Shown here piece after piece: positions 1-16,869 of a stretch of DNA of 20,000 nucleotides. Under the pieces are notes generated by a model. That model was not told where the DNA came from and ran no database searches. It worked only from the letters and a program-made list of their open reading frames with translations. A program made the translations under genes and the position numbers. The stretch covers positions 7,501 to 27,500 of the forward strand of contig LUCW03001795.1 in NCBI GenBank assembly GCA_001586965.3, written 5' to 3'. The stretch is from Sphaeroforma sirkka (Eukaryota; Opisthokonta; Ichthyosporea; Ichthyophonida). The number at the start of each line of letters is the position of its first letter. Position 1 is the stretch's first letter.

Positions 1-185
1 CATGAATGTGTGATAGGCTCTGGCATTGTGCCAGTCAGCGTATGGCTTTGGCGCCAACACAGTCGTAGCACTTGTCGGTTTACGATTGCCACGTGCTTAG
101 TTTCACCTCCTCCTACTCGGGCGTTCATGGCACAAACATCGTGTTCGCGTCTACGCACATGAATTGGTCTACAATTAGCTCAGAC

Positions 186-307
186 TTTGTTATCACATAG
201 TTTTTTTCCATCATCCTTGTTATCACGTAGTGTTTTTCTATCATCCTTGTTATCACATAGTTTTTTTCTATCATCCTTGTTGTCACATGTTTTTTTCGGT
301 ATCATCC
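186..307. repeat. Minisatellite, four copies of a 30-base unit
   Basis: Four head-to-tail units begin at about 186, 217, 247 and 277. Each carries TTGTTATCAC, a T-run and a unit end of ATCATCC. Units 1 to 3 differ by a few substitutions, while the fourth is more diverged (TTGTTGTCAC and an altered centre). No coding role is seen. Confidence 0.9.
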
Positions 308-390
308 CTCCTCTCAGCTGATATACCGTTCCTTTAACACCTCGTCAGGTTACCATGCGAACGGTGAACGTGGATCTGGCGCATCTCGGC

Positions 391-471
391 AGTGTGTGAC
401 CGTAGATTAGAAGTAAAGTGTGACGTAGATTAGAAGCTAAGTGTGACGTAGATTGGAAGCAAGTGTGACGT
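391..471. repeat. Minisatellite, about 3.5 copies of a 23-25-base unit
   Basis: The motif AGTGTGACGTAGATTAGAAG recurs with small changes and one- or two-base length differences, ending in a partial unit before 472. Confidence 0.85.
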
Positions 472-749
472 GTATGTATAGCAGACACGCAACAAATATG
501 AAATATTACAAACACGAAGCATCTCACAAGCACGTAGCTACTCACAAGCACCACATGTCCGAGAACTGCGCTGTGTGAGAATAAAATCCCATCTCAAGGG
601 GAATCAAGATATAATGTGAATCCCGTCTCGAGGGAAATGAACACACAACATGCAGGAAGTAGATTAGTGAGATCTATACGCTGATCAAACTAACTGAACT
701 GTGCAGCCTGCATTGCAGAGAACACGTACTAACGCATTTGGGCCATTAA

Positions 750-937
750 GTGAACGCTTGATAGCTATTGTGTGAACACAATGTTATTATGTGAACACTT
801 AATGGTTACTATGTGAACACACACTTAATATTTACTATGTGAACGCTTAATGGTTACTATGTGAACGCTTAATGGTTACTATGTGAACGCTTAATGGTTA
901 CTATCTGAACGCGTAATGGTTATGTGAAATCAATCGC
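750..937. repeat. Minisatellite built on a 22-base unit
   Basis: The core TTAATGGTTACTATGTGAAC recurs. Between about 830 and 915 the copies are almost identical, and they degrade towards both ends, where units vary in length. About eight or nine units can be counted. It ends some 230 bases before the stop codon of the CHORD gene. Confidence 0.88.
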
Positions 938-1168
938 ATCAACCAAAACGGTATGCAGCTAAGAGGATCACTCGTATGTCTGCTTCTGCCTGTAGCTGGA
1001 GCAAGCGCTCTGATTGGCCGACAAGATATCAGACAAGCACTGCTAATGGTGTATAGACCATACGATGATAACAACTTTGTGTTTTTGAGATTTCAGACCC
1101 AAAACTCGACCACATGACCCAAATTCCGCGATGAAGTGTAGATTTAATTACATAATAAATCTGGTTCA

Positions 1169-7127
<5,959 letters not shown>

Positions 7128-7749
7128 ATTGTCAGCGGTAATCCGAGCCGTATGCGAGGTAGTATGTAACTATACTTCTTCTACTTCTATCCCTCTTAAA
7201 AGAGATATATATATGATTGCAACTTCACCTAATTACGGATGTTTATAAATTCATGCATATGCTCTATTCTTAGATCAAAATAATCGAAAGCAACAGGAGA
7301 CTCGGAGAGTAATTGAAAGCTTTTTGCGAATTGGTTCGATTGATTTGCTGATTGCGAAATTCCGTCATGTGGTATTTACTGGATGTTCGGTACTTATTTA
7401 CTTGCATTCGAATGTTAGAATATCTTAGAATGGGTCAACTGGATTTTAGGATATTAGATTTTATTTTAAAAAAAAACAATATGTAAATAGTGAATATTCA
7501 ACATACCCTACGCCCATGGGCCCAGTTCACTGAGTCACACGAGAGTCGAGACTCGAGACTCCGAGAGAGAACTGGAACTTCAGGTAGTCTGAAACTTTTG
7601 GATGTTCGGTACGTTCAACATTCAAGGAGCATTCAAGGTTTTTTCACTGCCCTTCTAAATTGCACACATTCTGACCAGTCTTCTGAAAACACACCGCACA
7701 GACGCACAGAGCATATTCACATGATAAATACATGAAGAGGTGCATGAAG
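7128..7749. promoter_or_regulatory. Upstream region of the CHORD gene
   Basis: No coding exon is recognised here. A TATATATAT tract at about 7204-7213, 77-86 bases upstream of the start codon on the minus strand, could serve as a TATA element. Between it and the ATG the transcribed sense is purine-rich. The words GACTC(C/G)GAGAG and GGATGTTCGGTAC each occur twice (about 7300-7395 and 7555-7612), suggesting an old local duplication. None of this proves a promoter. Confidence 0.35.
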
Positions 7750-8048
7750 AGTTTATATCCCGCTATAGTAAAGAAACAAGAGGTTTAGTGGGCTTTGTAT
7801 GTATGCACATGTACATCACGTTTGAAAATTAAATAGTATTATGTATCACATTAAAACACATAGTCAGACGAACCACCCGTGTGTAGGCATGTTCTCGATT
7901 TGTTGCGAAGGCCTTGCACAAAATGCAGTACAAGGACACAGCCCGTACACTATATACTATTAATATTCATATATACGTATCAAATCCTATACATAGTAAT
8001 AGCTATACACTGGGATTACTATACATAGAGGTAACTATAAATATGGAT

Positions 8049-8084
<36 letters not shown>
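8049..8084. repeat. TA microsatellite, left copy
   Basis: A TA run followed by a TG-rich tail (TGTGTGTGTGCGTG). The counterpart at 9993-10025 has a different number of TA units. Confidence 0.9.
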
Positions 8085-8096
<12 letters not shown>

Positions 8097-8202
8097 CGTG
8101 TATGCGTATGGATCACTATATAGGGATACCATAAATGATTGTTCACTATAATTATGAATTTATGCATATAAAATACTATACATCCGGATTGGTCTTGTCA
8201 AG

Positions 8203-8227
8203 AACCCAGGGTAACTGGGTTTTTTTT
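8203..8227 (+). other. Short perfect hairpin followed by a T-run
   Basis: AACCCAG and CTGGGTT form a 7-bp stem around GGTAA, with the right arm running into eight T. The same structure is at 10144-10166 in the other copy. It resembles a bacterial-type terminator, but in a eukaryotic intergenic region no function can be assigned. Confidence 0.4.
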
Positions 8228-8817
8228 GCTATCATACGATGAATAAACTAGTCTGAGGCGTTTGACGATTTGCTCCATTGAGATCGGCCTCAGATACCTA
8301 TTACTTCTTGTCAATACTTGGGCACACATGTCTTGGCACCTTACGTGTATGTTTACTATCACTGTTCTATGCGAGCACCTGTCTGGACGCCTTGATCGAA
8401 AGTTATTCTTCTTCGTATTAAGATTTTGATTACACGTGCCTTAAGAACAAGTATCATGTAGAACCAAATGGACTTTCTTGCCTCAGCTTATGCGTTTTTA
8501 AATGCGTTAAATATATCGTGTCGTTCGGCACTCTTGAGCTTTGTATGAACTTCTGTTTGATTCTGTGCTTTCGCGAGCATTTAGAGGTAAGTATCTATGT
8601 ATGTAGCTATAGCTCTCTGTCTTTGTATAGCAGGCTTTGATTGCTATTCGAAGGGAACTGACCTATCTGATTAGATCGGTGTCCCAGGACTTTTGCCGAA
8701 TACTGTGGCTATCTATATTGAATTATTTACCTACATACTGATACTGAGGTAGCAACATGCGAAATTCTCGATGGAGACGCTTTAACTAGCAGCAGTTGCC
8801 GTATCTATCTATTAAAC

Positions 8818-9000
8818 TAAAAAGACGTAGTATAGATGGTTGTACGTCGAGACAATACAATACATGATCTTTTTTGGGGGGATAGTATTCGTTCTTATCT
8901 CCTTTTTCAAAACCAAAAGGACGTAGTATAGAATGGTTATAAGTCGAGACAATACATATCCTTTTTTATTTATTTGGAATAGTGCTCATTTTATCTTCTC
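8818..9000. repeat. Diverged tandem repeat of about 100 bases nested in the duplication
   Basis: Two successive units share AAAAGGACGTAGTATAGA-like starts, GGTT followed by GTCGAGACAATACA, then ATAGT-TCGTTCTTATCTCC-like ends. It is present again in the right copy (about 10757-10940), so this older duplication precedes the 1.94-kb event. Confidence 0.75.
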
Positions 9001-9283
9001 CTCGACTGGGTGTATTGTTCAACCCGGTAGATTGTTTTTTATATTCCCTCGTGTGTTATGTCATTTCTGGTTCACTTACACAGTTCTCATATATTCCGTA
9101 GTCCAGTGCACGACCAGCGCTTACTACGGTTCATATACATGTTTGCAGATCTTGTTTGACTGCCGCTTTTTAGAAAGCTTCTTGTTCTCTTTCAGATATG
9201 TAGTATGTGAGATTTCGTTGTTATATATATATATATAGTTATATGTAGATACGTATATGTGTGGGTGAGCCTGGTGGAGAGCT

Positions 9284-9329
9284 CTGAGTGCGTGCCACAC
9301 TGTTTTTGGGTGGCCAAATACGCACTCAG
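9284..9329. other. 46-base hairpin, left copy
   Basis: CTGAGTGCGT at 9284-9293 and ACGCACTCAG at 9320-9329 are perfect inverse complements. Inside them GCCAC and GTGGC pair again, leaving a T-rich loop and a small bulge (CAAAT) on one side. The identical structure in the right copy is at 11226-11271, in the likely 3' UTR of the ankyrin gene. Confidence 0.65.
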
Positions 9330-9501
9330 CTACGTGCATCAACCTTATCTTTCGCCCTGCACCACACTCTTATTTTGTTTTGCAATCGTGTATGTCCGTG
9401 CCTGTACATTATATTTGTGGTCCTGATTCGTCATGATTAATTATACCACACCCCTTCGGTGTGTATATACGGATACTCCCTCCATTAAAAAGCACATGAG
9501 C

Positions 9502-9691
9502 TCATTCCTCGCCCGCAGTCGACGTCATCAGTCCTTCAGACACCTTGAGCGAGGTCTTCATAAGTAGATCCAACACATAGTTTTCCTCGTCCGTCTCGAG
9601 TGCAACATCCTCAGATACACACGCCAGGCTATCGTTGCTACCCATTCCAAATGCGGAATGGCAGTCCATGTTAAGCCCGCCAGTCCCCTCC
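9502..9691 (-). pseudogene. Severed 3' coding fragment of the ankyrin gene
   Basis: These 190 bases are identical to 11444-11633, the last roughly 63 codons of the ankyrin-repeat gene including its TGA stop. In the duplicated left copy the frame meets a TAG immediately at the junction, so the piece has no upstream coding sequence, promoter or splice acceptor of its own. It is a by-product of the tandem duplication and lies about 1.75 kb downstream of the intact stop codon. Confidence 0.93.
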
Positions 9692-9990
9692 TAGTTTATA
9701 TCCCGCTATAGTAAAGAAACAAGAGGTTTAGTGGGCTTTGTATGTATGCACATGTACATCACGTTTGAAAATTAAATAGTATTATGTATCACATTAAAAC
9801 ACATAGTCAGACGAACCACCCGTGTAGGCATGTTCTCGATTTGTTGCGAAGGCCTTGCACAAAATGCAGTACAAGGACACAGCCCGTACACTATATACTA
9901 TTAATATTCATATATACGTATCAAATCCTATACATAGTAATAGCTATACACTGGGATTACTATACATAGAGGTAACTATAAATATGGATT

Positions 9991-9992
<2 letters not shown>

Positions 9993-10025
<33 letters not shown>
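9993..10025. repeat. TA microsatellite, right copy
   Basis: Counterpart of 8049-8084 with a different repeat number, again followed by a TG-rich tail. Confidence 0.9.
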
Positions 10026-10036
<11 letters not shown>

Positions 10037-11225
10037 CGTGTATGCGTATGGATCACTATATAGGGGATACCATAAATGATTGTTCACTATAATTATGAAT
10101 TTATGCATATAAAATACTATACATCCGGATTGGTCTTGTCAAGAACCCAGGGTAACTGGGTTTTTTTGCTATCATACGATGAATAAACTAGTCTGAGGCG
10201 TTTGACGATTTGCTCCATTGAGATCGGCCTCAGATACCTATTACTTCTTGTCAATACTTGGGCACACATGTCTTGGCACCTTACGTGTATGTTTACTATC
10301 ACTGTTCTATGCGAGCACCTGTCTGGACGCCTTGATCGAAAGTTATTCTTCTTCGTATTAAGATTTTGATTACACGTGCCTTAAGAACAAGTATCATGTA
10401 GAACCAAATGGACTTTCTTGCCTCAGCTTATGCGTTTTTAAATGCGTTAAATATATCGTGTCGTTCGGCACTCTTGAGCTTTGTATGAACTTCTGTTTGA
10501 TTCTGTGCTTCGCGAGCATTTAGAGGTAAGTATCTATGTATGTAGCTATAGCTCTCTGTCTTTGTATAGCAGGCTTTGATTGCTATTCGAAGGGAACTGA
10601 CCTATCTGATTAGATCGGTGTCCCAGGACTTTTGCCGAATACTGTGGCTATCTATATTGAATTATTTACCTACATACTGATACTGAGGTAGCAACATGCG
10701 AAATTCTCGATGGAGACGCTTTAACTAGCAGCAGTTGCCGTATCTATCTATTAAACTAAAAAGACGTAGTATAGATGGTTGTACGTCGAGACAATACAAT
10801 ACATGATCTTTTTTGGGGGGATAGTATTCGTTCTTATCTCCTTTTTCAAAACCAAAAGGACGTAGTATAGAATGGTTATAAGTCGAGACAATACATATCC
10901 TTTTTATTTATTTGGAATAGTGCTCATTTTTATCTTCTCCTCGACTGGGTGTATTGTTCAACCCGGTAGATTGTTCTTTTTATATTCCCTCGTGTGTTAT
11001 GTCATTTCTGGTTCACTTACACAGTTCTCATATATTCCGTAGTCCAGTGCACGACCAGCGCTTACTACGGTTCATATACATGTTTGCAGATCTTGTTTGA
11101 CTGCCGCTTTTTTTAGAAAGCTTCTTGTTCTCTTTCAGATATGTAGTATGTGAGATTTCGTTGTATATATATATATATAGTTATATGTAGATACGTATAT
11201 GTGTGGGTGAGCCTGGTGGAGAGCT

Positions 11226-11271
11226 CTGAGTGCGTGCCACACTGTTTTTGGGTGGCCAAATACGCACTCAG
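11226..11271 (-). promoter_or_regulatory. Hairpin in the likely 3' UTR of the ankyrin gene
   Basis: This is the intact-locus copy of the 46-base hairpin: a 10-bp outer stem, a 5-bp inner stem and a loop. It starts about 170 bases after the stop codon in gene sense. A second, smaller stem (CACACC with GGTGTG, loop of five) lies at 11389-11405, closer to the stop. A role in mRNA stability or processing is only a possibility. Confidence 0.4.
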
Positions 11272-11443
11272 CTACGTGCATCAACCTTATCTTTCGCCCT
11301 GCACCACACTCTTATTTTGTTTTGCAATCGTGTATGTCCGTGCCTGTACATTATATTTGTGGTCCTGATTCGTCATGATTAATTATACCACACCCCTTCG
11401 GTGTGTATATACGGATACTCCCTCCATTAAAAAGCACATGAGC

Positions 11444-14400
11444 TCATTCCTCGCCCGCAGTCGACGTCATCAGTCCTTCAGACACCTTGAGCGAGGTCTT
11501 CATAAGTAGATCCAACACATAGTTTTCCTCGTCCGTCTCGAGTGCAACATCCTCAGATACACACGCCAGGCTATCGTTGCTACCCATTCCAAATGCGGAA
11601 TGGCAGTCCATGTTAAGCCCGCCAGTCCCCTCCGTTGCCCTGTCGTTGATGGTGCTGGTTTTGTTGTTACTCGAGTTAGCTGCAAATATGTCCTCGTGCA
11701 TGCTAACGGTTCGCACCCGTTTCTTTCCGTCCGTCACTCTCTGGTGTTCTGGATTGTCGTTTTCTCTCGTCACCTCGTTAGGGTTGTGGGTGGCCGATGA
11801 CACGCCCCCGGGAGCGCGCATCTTCATACTAAGTACCGAACTTTCCTGTGCAACTCTGTCTGCGCTTTCCTGGACACTCTGGCTAGCTGGCACTGCACTC
11901 TCGTCCTTCAAATAGCCCACCCAGGAAACTGAATTGCCCTCGCCATTTGCATCCCAACCAGAACCGCTGCCACCACTCAGTCCCATCCTCGACATGCGAG
12001 CCATACGCCGTCCCAGCAAGCTCTCCATCTCACTCAGAGTCTTGTGGCCCGCACACTCCAGTGGAGTGGAGTTGAACTTGTGGTTACGAAGGTACAGCAA
12101 CTCGGGGGCCTTGTCCAGGATAGCCTCAGCGATCTCTAGTTGGTTGTGGTACGCTGCCACGTGTAAGAGTGTGTTTCCGCTCACATTACGCGTGTCTAGC
12201 TTTGCACCCGCACGCAGAAGCTGGAATTGCACGTCCTTGTGGCCGTTGTAGATAGCGTAGTGCAGAGGCGATTGCTCCGACTTGTCCACTACGTTTACTG
12301 TGAGTCAAAAAGTATTGCAAGGGTGGATTGTGAGAATCAGACCAAGAACGTGCTTCATATATGTATATATATATATATATATATATAGACATACACACGT
12401 ACAAATACGTGCATACATATAATAGAGACAGCCAAGCATCTTAAGAGTACCTTATATAGGTGCGAGTAGGTGCGCAGTGCGTATACACAGACCAGCCTGA
12501 CTAGACCCTCACTCCAACAAAGCAGAATATCGGTACATACCATCAGCTCCTTCTCGAATAAGCACATCGATGGTTCCAGCCAACCCCGCCTTAGCGGCGT
12601 AGTGGATGGGGCACATGCCCTTGAAATCCCTGATGTTGATGTTGAGTGCCGTACTGTTCCTCTCGCTCTGCTTTATAAAATCAGCCAATGGGCGTGTGGC
12701 CGATTCATTCTTGGCCAAGTCAAAGAGTGTCTGCACCTGGATGGTGTGTCCGAGATAAGGCTCCGCTCCAATTTCGTTTTCTGCGATTTCGGAGAAAAGT
12801 AATTATCATGTTAGGGCGTGTTTACAAACCGTATGTAGATAAGATCTCGTACAGTGTCTTGGCGCAGTTGATCACCCCCCCCCCAAAAAAAAACACATCC
12901 CCCATGACAACTCGGGTCATCGCTAGCGATTCTGAGTGTATACATACCACGAGTGCACAGTAGCACTTGGATGACCGCTGGGCTCACGAGGTAGGCATTG
13001 AGTTTGGAGTGGTGGTATGCAGTTCGTGGGCAGCAGTCGGGATCAGTGAAGTCGTTCAACAGACGAGGTACATCAACCTGAGAGGATAGGACCATAGGAC
13101 CAAAGTCAGTTGTGGTGGCTGAAGGGTCGTGCTACAAACGCAAATGAATCAACTACAGCTTGTCTCAAAACACGGCTACGAGAGGCTCGGTACATATATC
13201 TTGCAATACACGCACACACACCTGCACGATGGTTCTGGCAGTAGTTGCGAGGCGTTTTCTCAGATTGTTCCTCTGATTGCGGGTCAGAATCTCGCCCGTT
13301 TTGAGAGTGCGCAACTCCACACAGTCGTGGAATGTTAGGAATCCAATGTTGACCTCAGGGTTCTCCAGGGGTGTTCCGAGTAGGTAGGATGGCTCGATCA
13401 AGGACATTATGGTCTTGCGATTAGTCCGGCGGCTGAAGTAGTACAGCACTTTCCGTCCATTCACGAAGGGAGAGGACACTGAAGACGCCATCTCAATACC
13501 TTGATCTATGTCACACCATACAATGGCGTTATCTGTAAGGTGAAAATGCGATTGTCAGTCAACCACCGCCTAGCAACGTGCAGCTCTGCATACCTTTGCA
13601 AGATCTCAGGCCCTTCAGTCTTTTCAGAATTGAGGATTGCTATACACTACACCAGAGCCACACGCCCTACCCTTTATGATTTGGGTTTACTAGCGAATAC
13701 AGGACAGCTTATTTAGTAATAGTATGAAATGGTATGTGCACATACCTCCGAATCTCGATGAAGCCCCGGCGTTGTTTGCGGTGGGAGTGTTGATACTTCC
13801 TCCACGCGTGCGACTCATTTGAATTCGGGTGGCGGTTCCCAACTCGCTGACTATATGTACAAGGAACGGCAATTGCAGTGTTAGTAACTCATACAACTCA
13901 TATGAAGTGAATGTAAACTTTATAAGGCAGGTTTGGACAATATCCGTATTACTCGGTACACTTGTTTGCTCTCCAAAATGTGGCAAAAAACGAGTCTTAA
14001 ACAATGATAGCCAACTACGATAAGTTTGTATACACACACCTTGTCGACTTGCAGCATTTCTTCCCTTTGGTACAGCCTCGTTTTGCGCAATATTTATCGA
14101 TCGCTGATTGTTCAGAGACATCGATCTCTGGGCCGTCCTGGCCGTGGGTGGAGGGTCATTCTTACCTACACTCTGTGCTCCGTATGGATACCCGGGGGCA
14201 TAGTCGCTCGAGGCACTGTACATTCCCCCACGGGTACCACTGTTGTTGGTGATATTGTGGTGGTTGTTCATGTTCTGGTGCATAAAGGATGTGCTGGAGT
14301 TTACGCTTACACCACGGTCATATCTGGGCGAAGAAATCCCCTTGCTGTGTGCCTTGTTACCAGCCGAGTAGTTCTGCTGGTTTAGCGGCGCTGCACGCAT

Positions 14401-16746
14401 AGACGTCCACTCACTGTCTCCGCTGGGTGGTCCATGCGACGAAGCGCTGGTGCTGTTGAACGAGAACTGTCTGCGAGATGTACGTGCCTGTTGCTGATTC
14501 ATGTTGTGGGGCTGTGGGGGTGGGTAAGCGCTGTTGTATACGTCATACTCATTCGGCTGGTTGTTGTACAAGCTCCCGCCTCGGTGGGATTCATTCCCGT
14601 AGTTGTTGCTGCGTTCGTATTGTACGCTGTTAAAGCGTTGTCGCGTGCTATTTCCAGGATGGTAGGCGGGGGTGCTGCTACTATCTGAGAAGGTTCCCGA
14701 ATCAGAGAACCCTGCTTTACCACTGCCATTGCCAGTCCCGTACGAGCCCATAAAGTCCTGCAACGAGTCGGAAGACCCAGAGCTCATGTGCTTGCTTGTG
14801 TGTACAAACGAGCCAGAAGCAGACGACATGGACCGCTGGTGCTTCTGTGGCGGCTGCGTGTGTTGACGCTGTGAATCGCGCCGCACCTGATGCGCAGAGC
14901 TACCCGAGAGCGATCCTGGTAACGTGCTGTGGCGTTTAAAGTCACCGTGCGGAGGGCCACTATCCGAATAGTCTTCATATCTGGCGTAGTTATTACCCGG
15001 ATGTCCATTGGCATTCATGGAGGAACTTGTGCGCTCAAACACTTTCATCGGAGGCCGGTTGGTGCGTTTGTGCGTGTGCAGGTGGGACGGTCCGCCTGTC
15101 GGAGTGTAGTTTCTGCCGTATACATATGAAGCGTCCCTCTCCTGCGCACGCATGGTCTCTCGATCATCCACATACTGTGTGTGAAAGGACTGCTGTGAAT
15201 GCGAATGTCTCATATCGCTGCTCTCCCAATCGCCCTTTGTGCTCATACTTCGTTGCTCCCGGCGCACAAGTTCCATTGTACTGTTGTTAGCGGGTGATTC
15301 CGATCCCCAAATACGGTCATGCGACATGGCAAATGCATTGTCTTTTCTCTCAGATCCAAATGTAGCGAAGGAATGGGTTTGTTTGAGTTTGCTATGGTCT
15401 GTACGGCTTCCGCCAGCAGGGCCAAACTGTATGCCTTTGCTTGCATTCAATGTCGAAGCGTTAGACATTTGTCGCTGTACCGCATTGGTCCCGTCATTTT
15501 GCGCATACGGTGCGCTGCCTGCCAGCGTTCTAATCGAACCCGTGCTCGTTTGGGACATGGGTGATCCATGTACTGCGTCATCAAAAGAGGTCCAAGACAT
15601 GTGCCGGGATCGAGGGTACACGGGGATGTGCTCTTCGTTGAGCTCGTCCCGTTTAGCTAAGTAGGAGTCTGGTGGTGTACCCTCGTCTGAGCCGTAAGCG
15701 GCGTTGGACATGGTACCCCATTTCTCCTTCATGCTCGAAGTTTGGTCCAGAGAGGATTGGGGGCGTTTGGCCCCTGCTATCTGGATAAATGAACTTGACC
15801 CAGAAGAAAGTGCGGTACTCTCACTCAACGCCTTTTTGCTGAAGTGTGATTGTGTACTGGATTGTACGGGAGGAGCAAAGCGGAGACCTCCATCATCGCA
15901 TTCCGTGTCATCCTCTAGAACAAAGTCCACTACTGTATTTGTGTATTCGTGGTGCACATCCTGATCTTCGCAGCTATCAAAGTCACTATCGGTACTAAGC
16001 CCGGTTCTTGAATTAGCGGTAGGCGAGTGCTTTCCATGGTCACTGGTGCCTCGCGTGGTGTCTAGACATCTAATAGAAGCCCCGCTGTCAGAGAAAACAT
16101 CCGACGATTTCTCAGTGACAGACTTTAAACTCATAGTAGAGCTTAAACCAGACTCCTCATCGATGCTACTCTCAGGCATGTCAGTAGTTCTTGACGACAC
16201 TGACTTCACGAAGGAGTTGTCACTCCCCAATTTGATTCGCGGACATGGCACACTACCTAGACCACCGGAAACTTGCTCAATAGGCTTAGTCGAATTTATC
16301 GAGCTTTCTACTGACGAAGAAAGTGTACTGTCAGAGCCGTCCCAGTCTATGGTACACGCCTTATCACGCGTTGACCATAAGTTGGCTGCGGAGTTTGGAG
16401 GCGGTCTGTCGCTATTTGGGTTTATGAATGTAGCTTCATATTCAATCTCGAGCGTTGCCTCCTTTTGCTCGCTATCAATATCATTAACGCAAATGGCTTT
16501 ACCGTTACCTTTTTCTTCTTCAGCGTCCTTCACTAAGGATTTCATTGGGGATGCAAAGAAAACATCTGCTTTCCGAGATGTAGGCCACGGTGCTGAGGGT
16601 ACGCGCGATGAACGAGATGCAACCTGACGATAGGATGGCCGTATGTTAGAATATAATTTAAAACTTGAAAAAGCGTGTGTTTGAAGATAAAATTATACAG
16701 CGTGCGCTTGTACAGCCTTAGAGATGAGGTACTATGTTTCGCCTGC

Positions 16747-16797
<51 letters not shown>

Positions 16798-16812
16798 TTG
16801 TATATATGTATA

Positions 16813-16869
<57 letters not shown>

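Larger units (their letters stand above)
1..1168. other. Non-coding region downstream of the CHORD gene
   Basis: No convincing coding exon is seen on either strand. Apart from three separate minisatellites (listed individually) the sequence is unremarkable. It lies 3' of the CHORD gene, whose stop codon is at 1169-1171. An AATTAAA on the minus strand at about 1142-1148 is a weak candidate poly(A) signal for that gene. Confidence 0.6.
7750..9691. repeat. 1.94-kb tandem duplication, left copy
   Basis: This block is repeated almost perfectly at 9693-11633. In a base-by-base reading I found about ten differences, almost all length changes in homopolymer, TA or GT runs (for example seven versus eight T at 8220/10160), and no clear substitution. 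Apart from the ankyrin gene fragment at its right end, no conserved coding frame is seen. Plus-strand open frames in it are broken by these indels in the other copy. Confidence 0.95.
9693..11633. repeat. 1.94-kb tandem duplication, right copy
   Basis: This is the partner of 7750-9691; a single T at 9692 separates them. Its right end (11444-11633) is the genuine 3' end of the ankyrin gene and continues uninterrupted into the rest of that exon, so this copy is probably in the ancestral position. AATAAATAAA on the minus strand at about 10903-10912 is a candidate poly(A) signal some 530 bases past the stop. Confidence 0.95.

Noticed and set aside
7531..7537. TGAGTCA upstream of the CHORD gene and TGACTCA at 17824-17830 upstream of the ankyrin gene, resembling AP-1/Gcn4 sites
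   Set aside because: A seven-base word of this type is expected about twice in 20 kb by chance.
8203..8227. Intrinsic-terminator-like hairpin with T-run
   Set aside because: The window is eukaryotic, so a rho-independent terminator has no meaning here; kept only as a structural note.
8933..9238. 101-codon plus-strand open frame in the left copy
   Set aside because: Not maintained in the right copy because of several homopolymer indels; AT-rich and without a recognisable domain.
10117..10302. 61-codon minus-strand open frame in the right copy
   Set aside because: A T-run length change breaks it in the left copy and no family resemblance was seen.
15239..15664. 141-codon plus-strand open frame
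   Set aside because: Antisense shadow of ankyrin exon 2.
16046..16627. 193-codon plus-strand open frame
   Set aside because: It is antisense to ankyrin exon 2, whose own frame is much longer and phase-consistent with seven exons.
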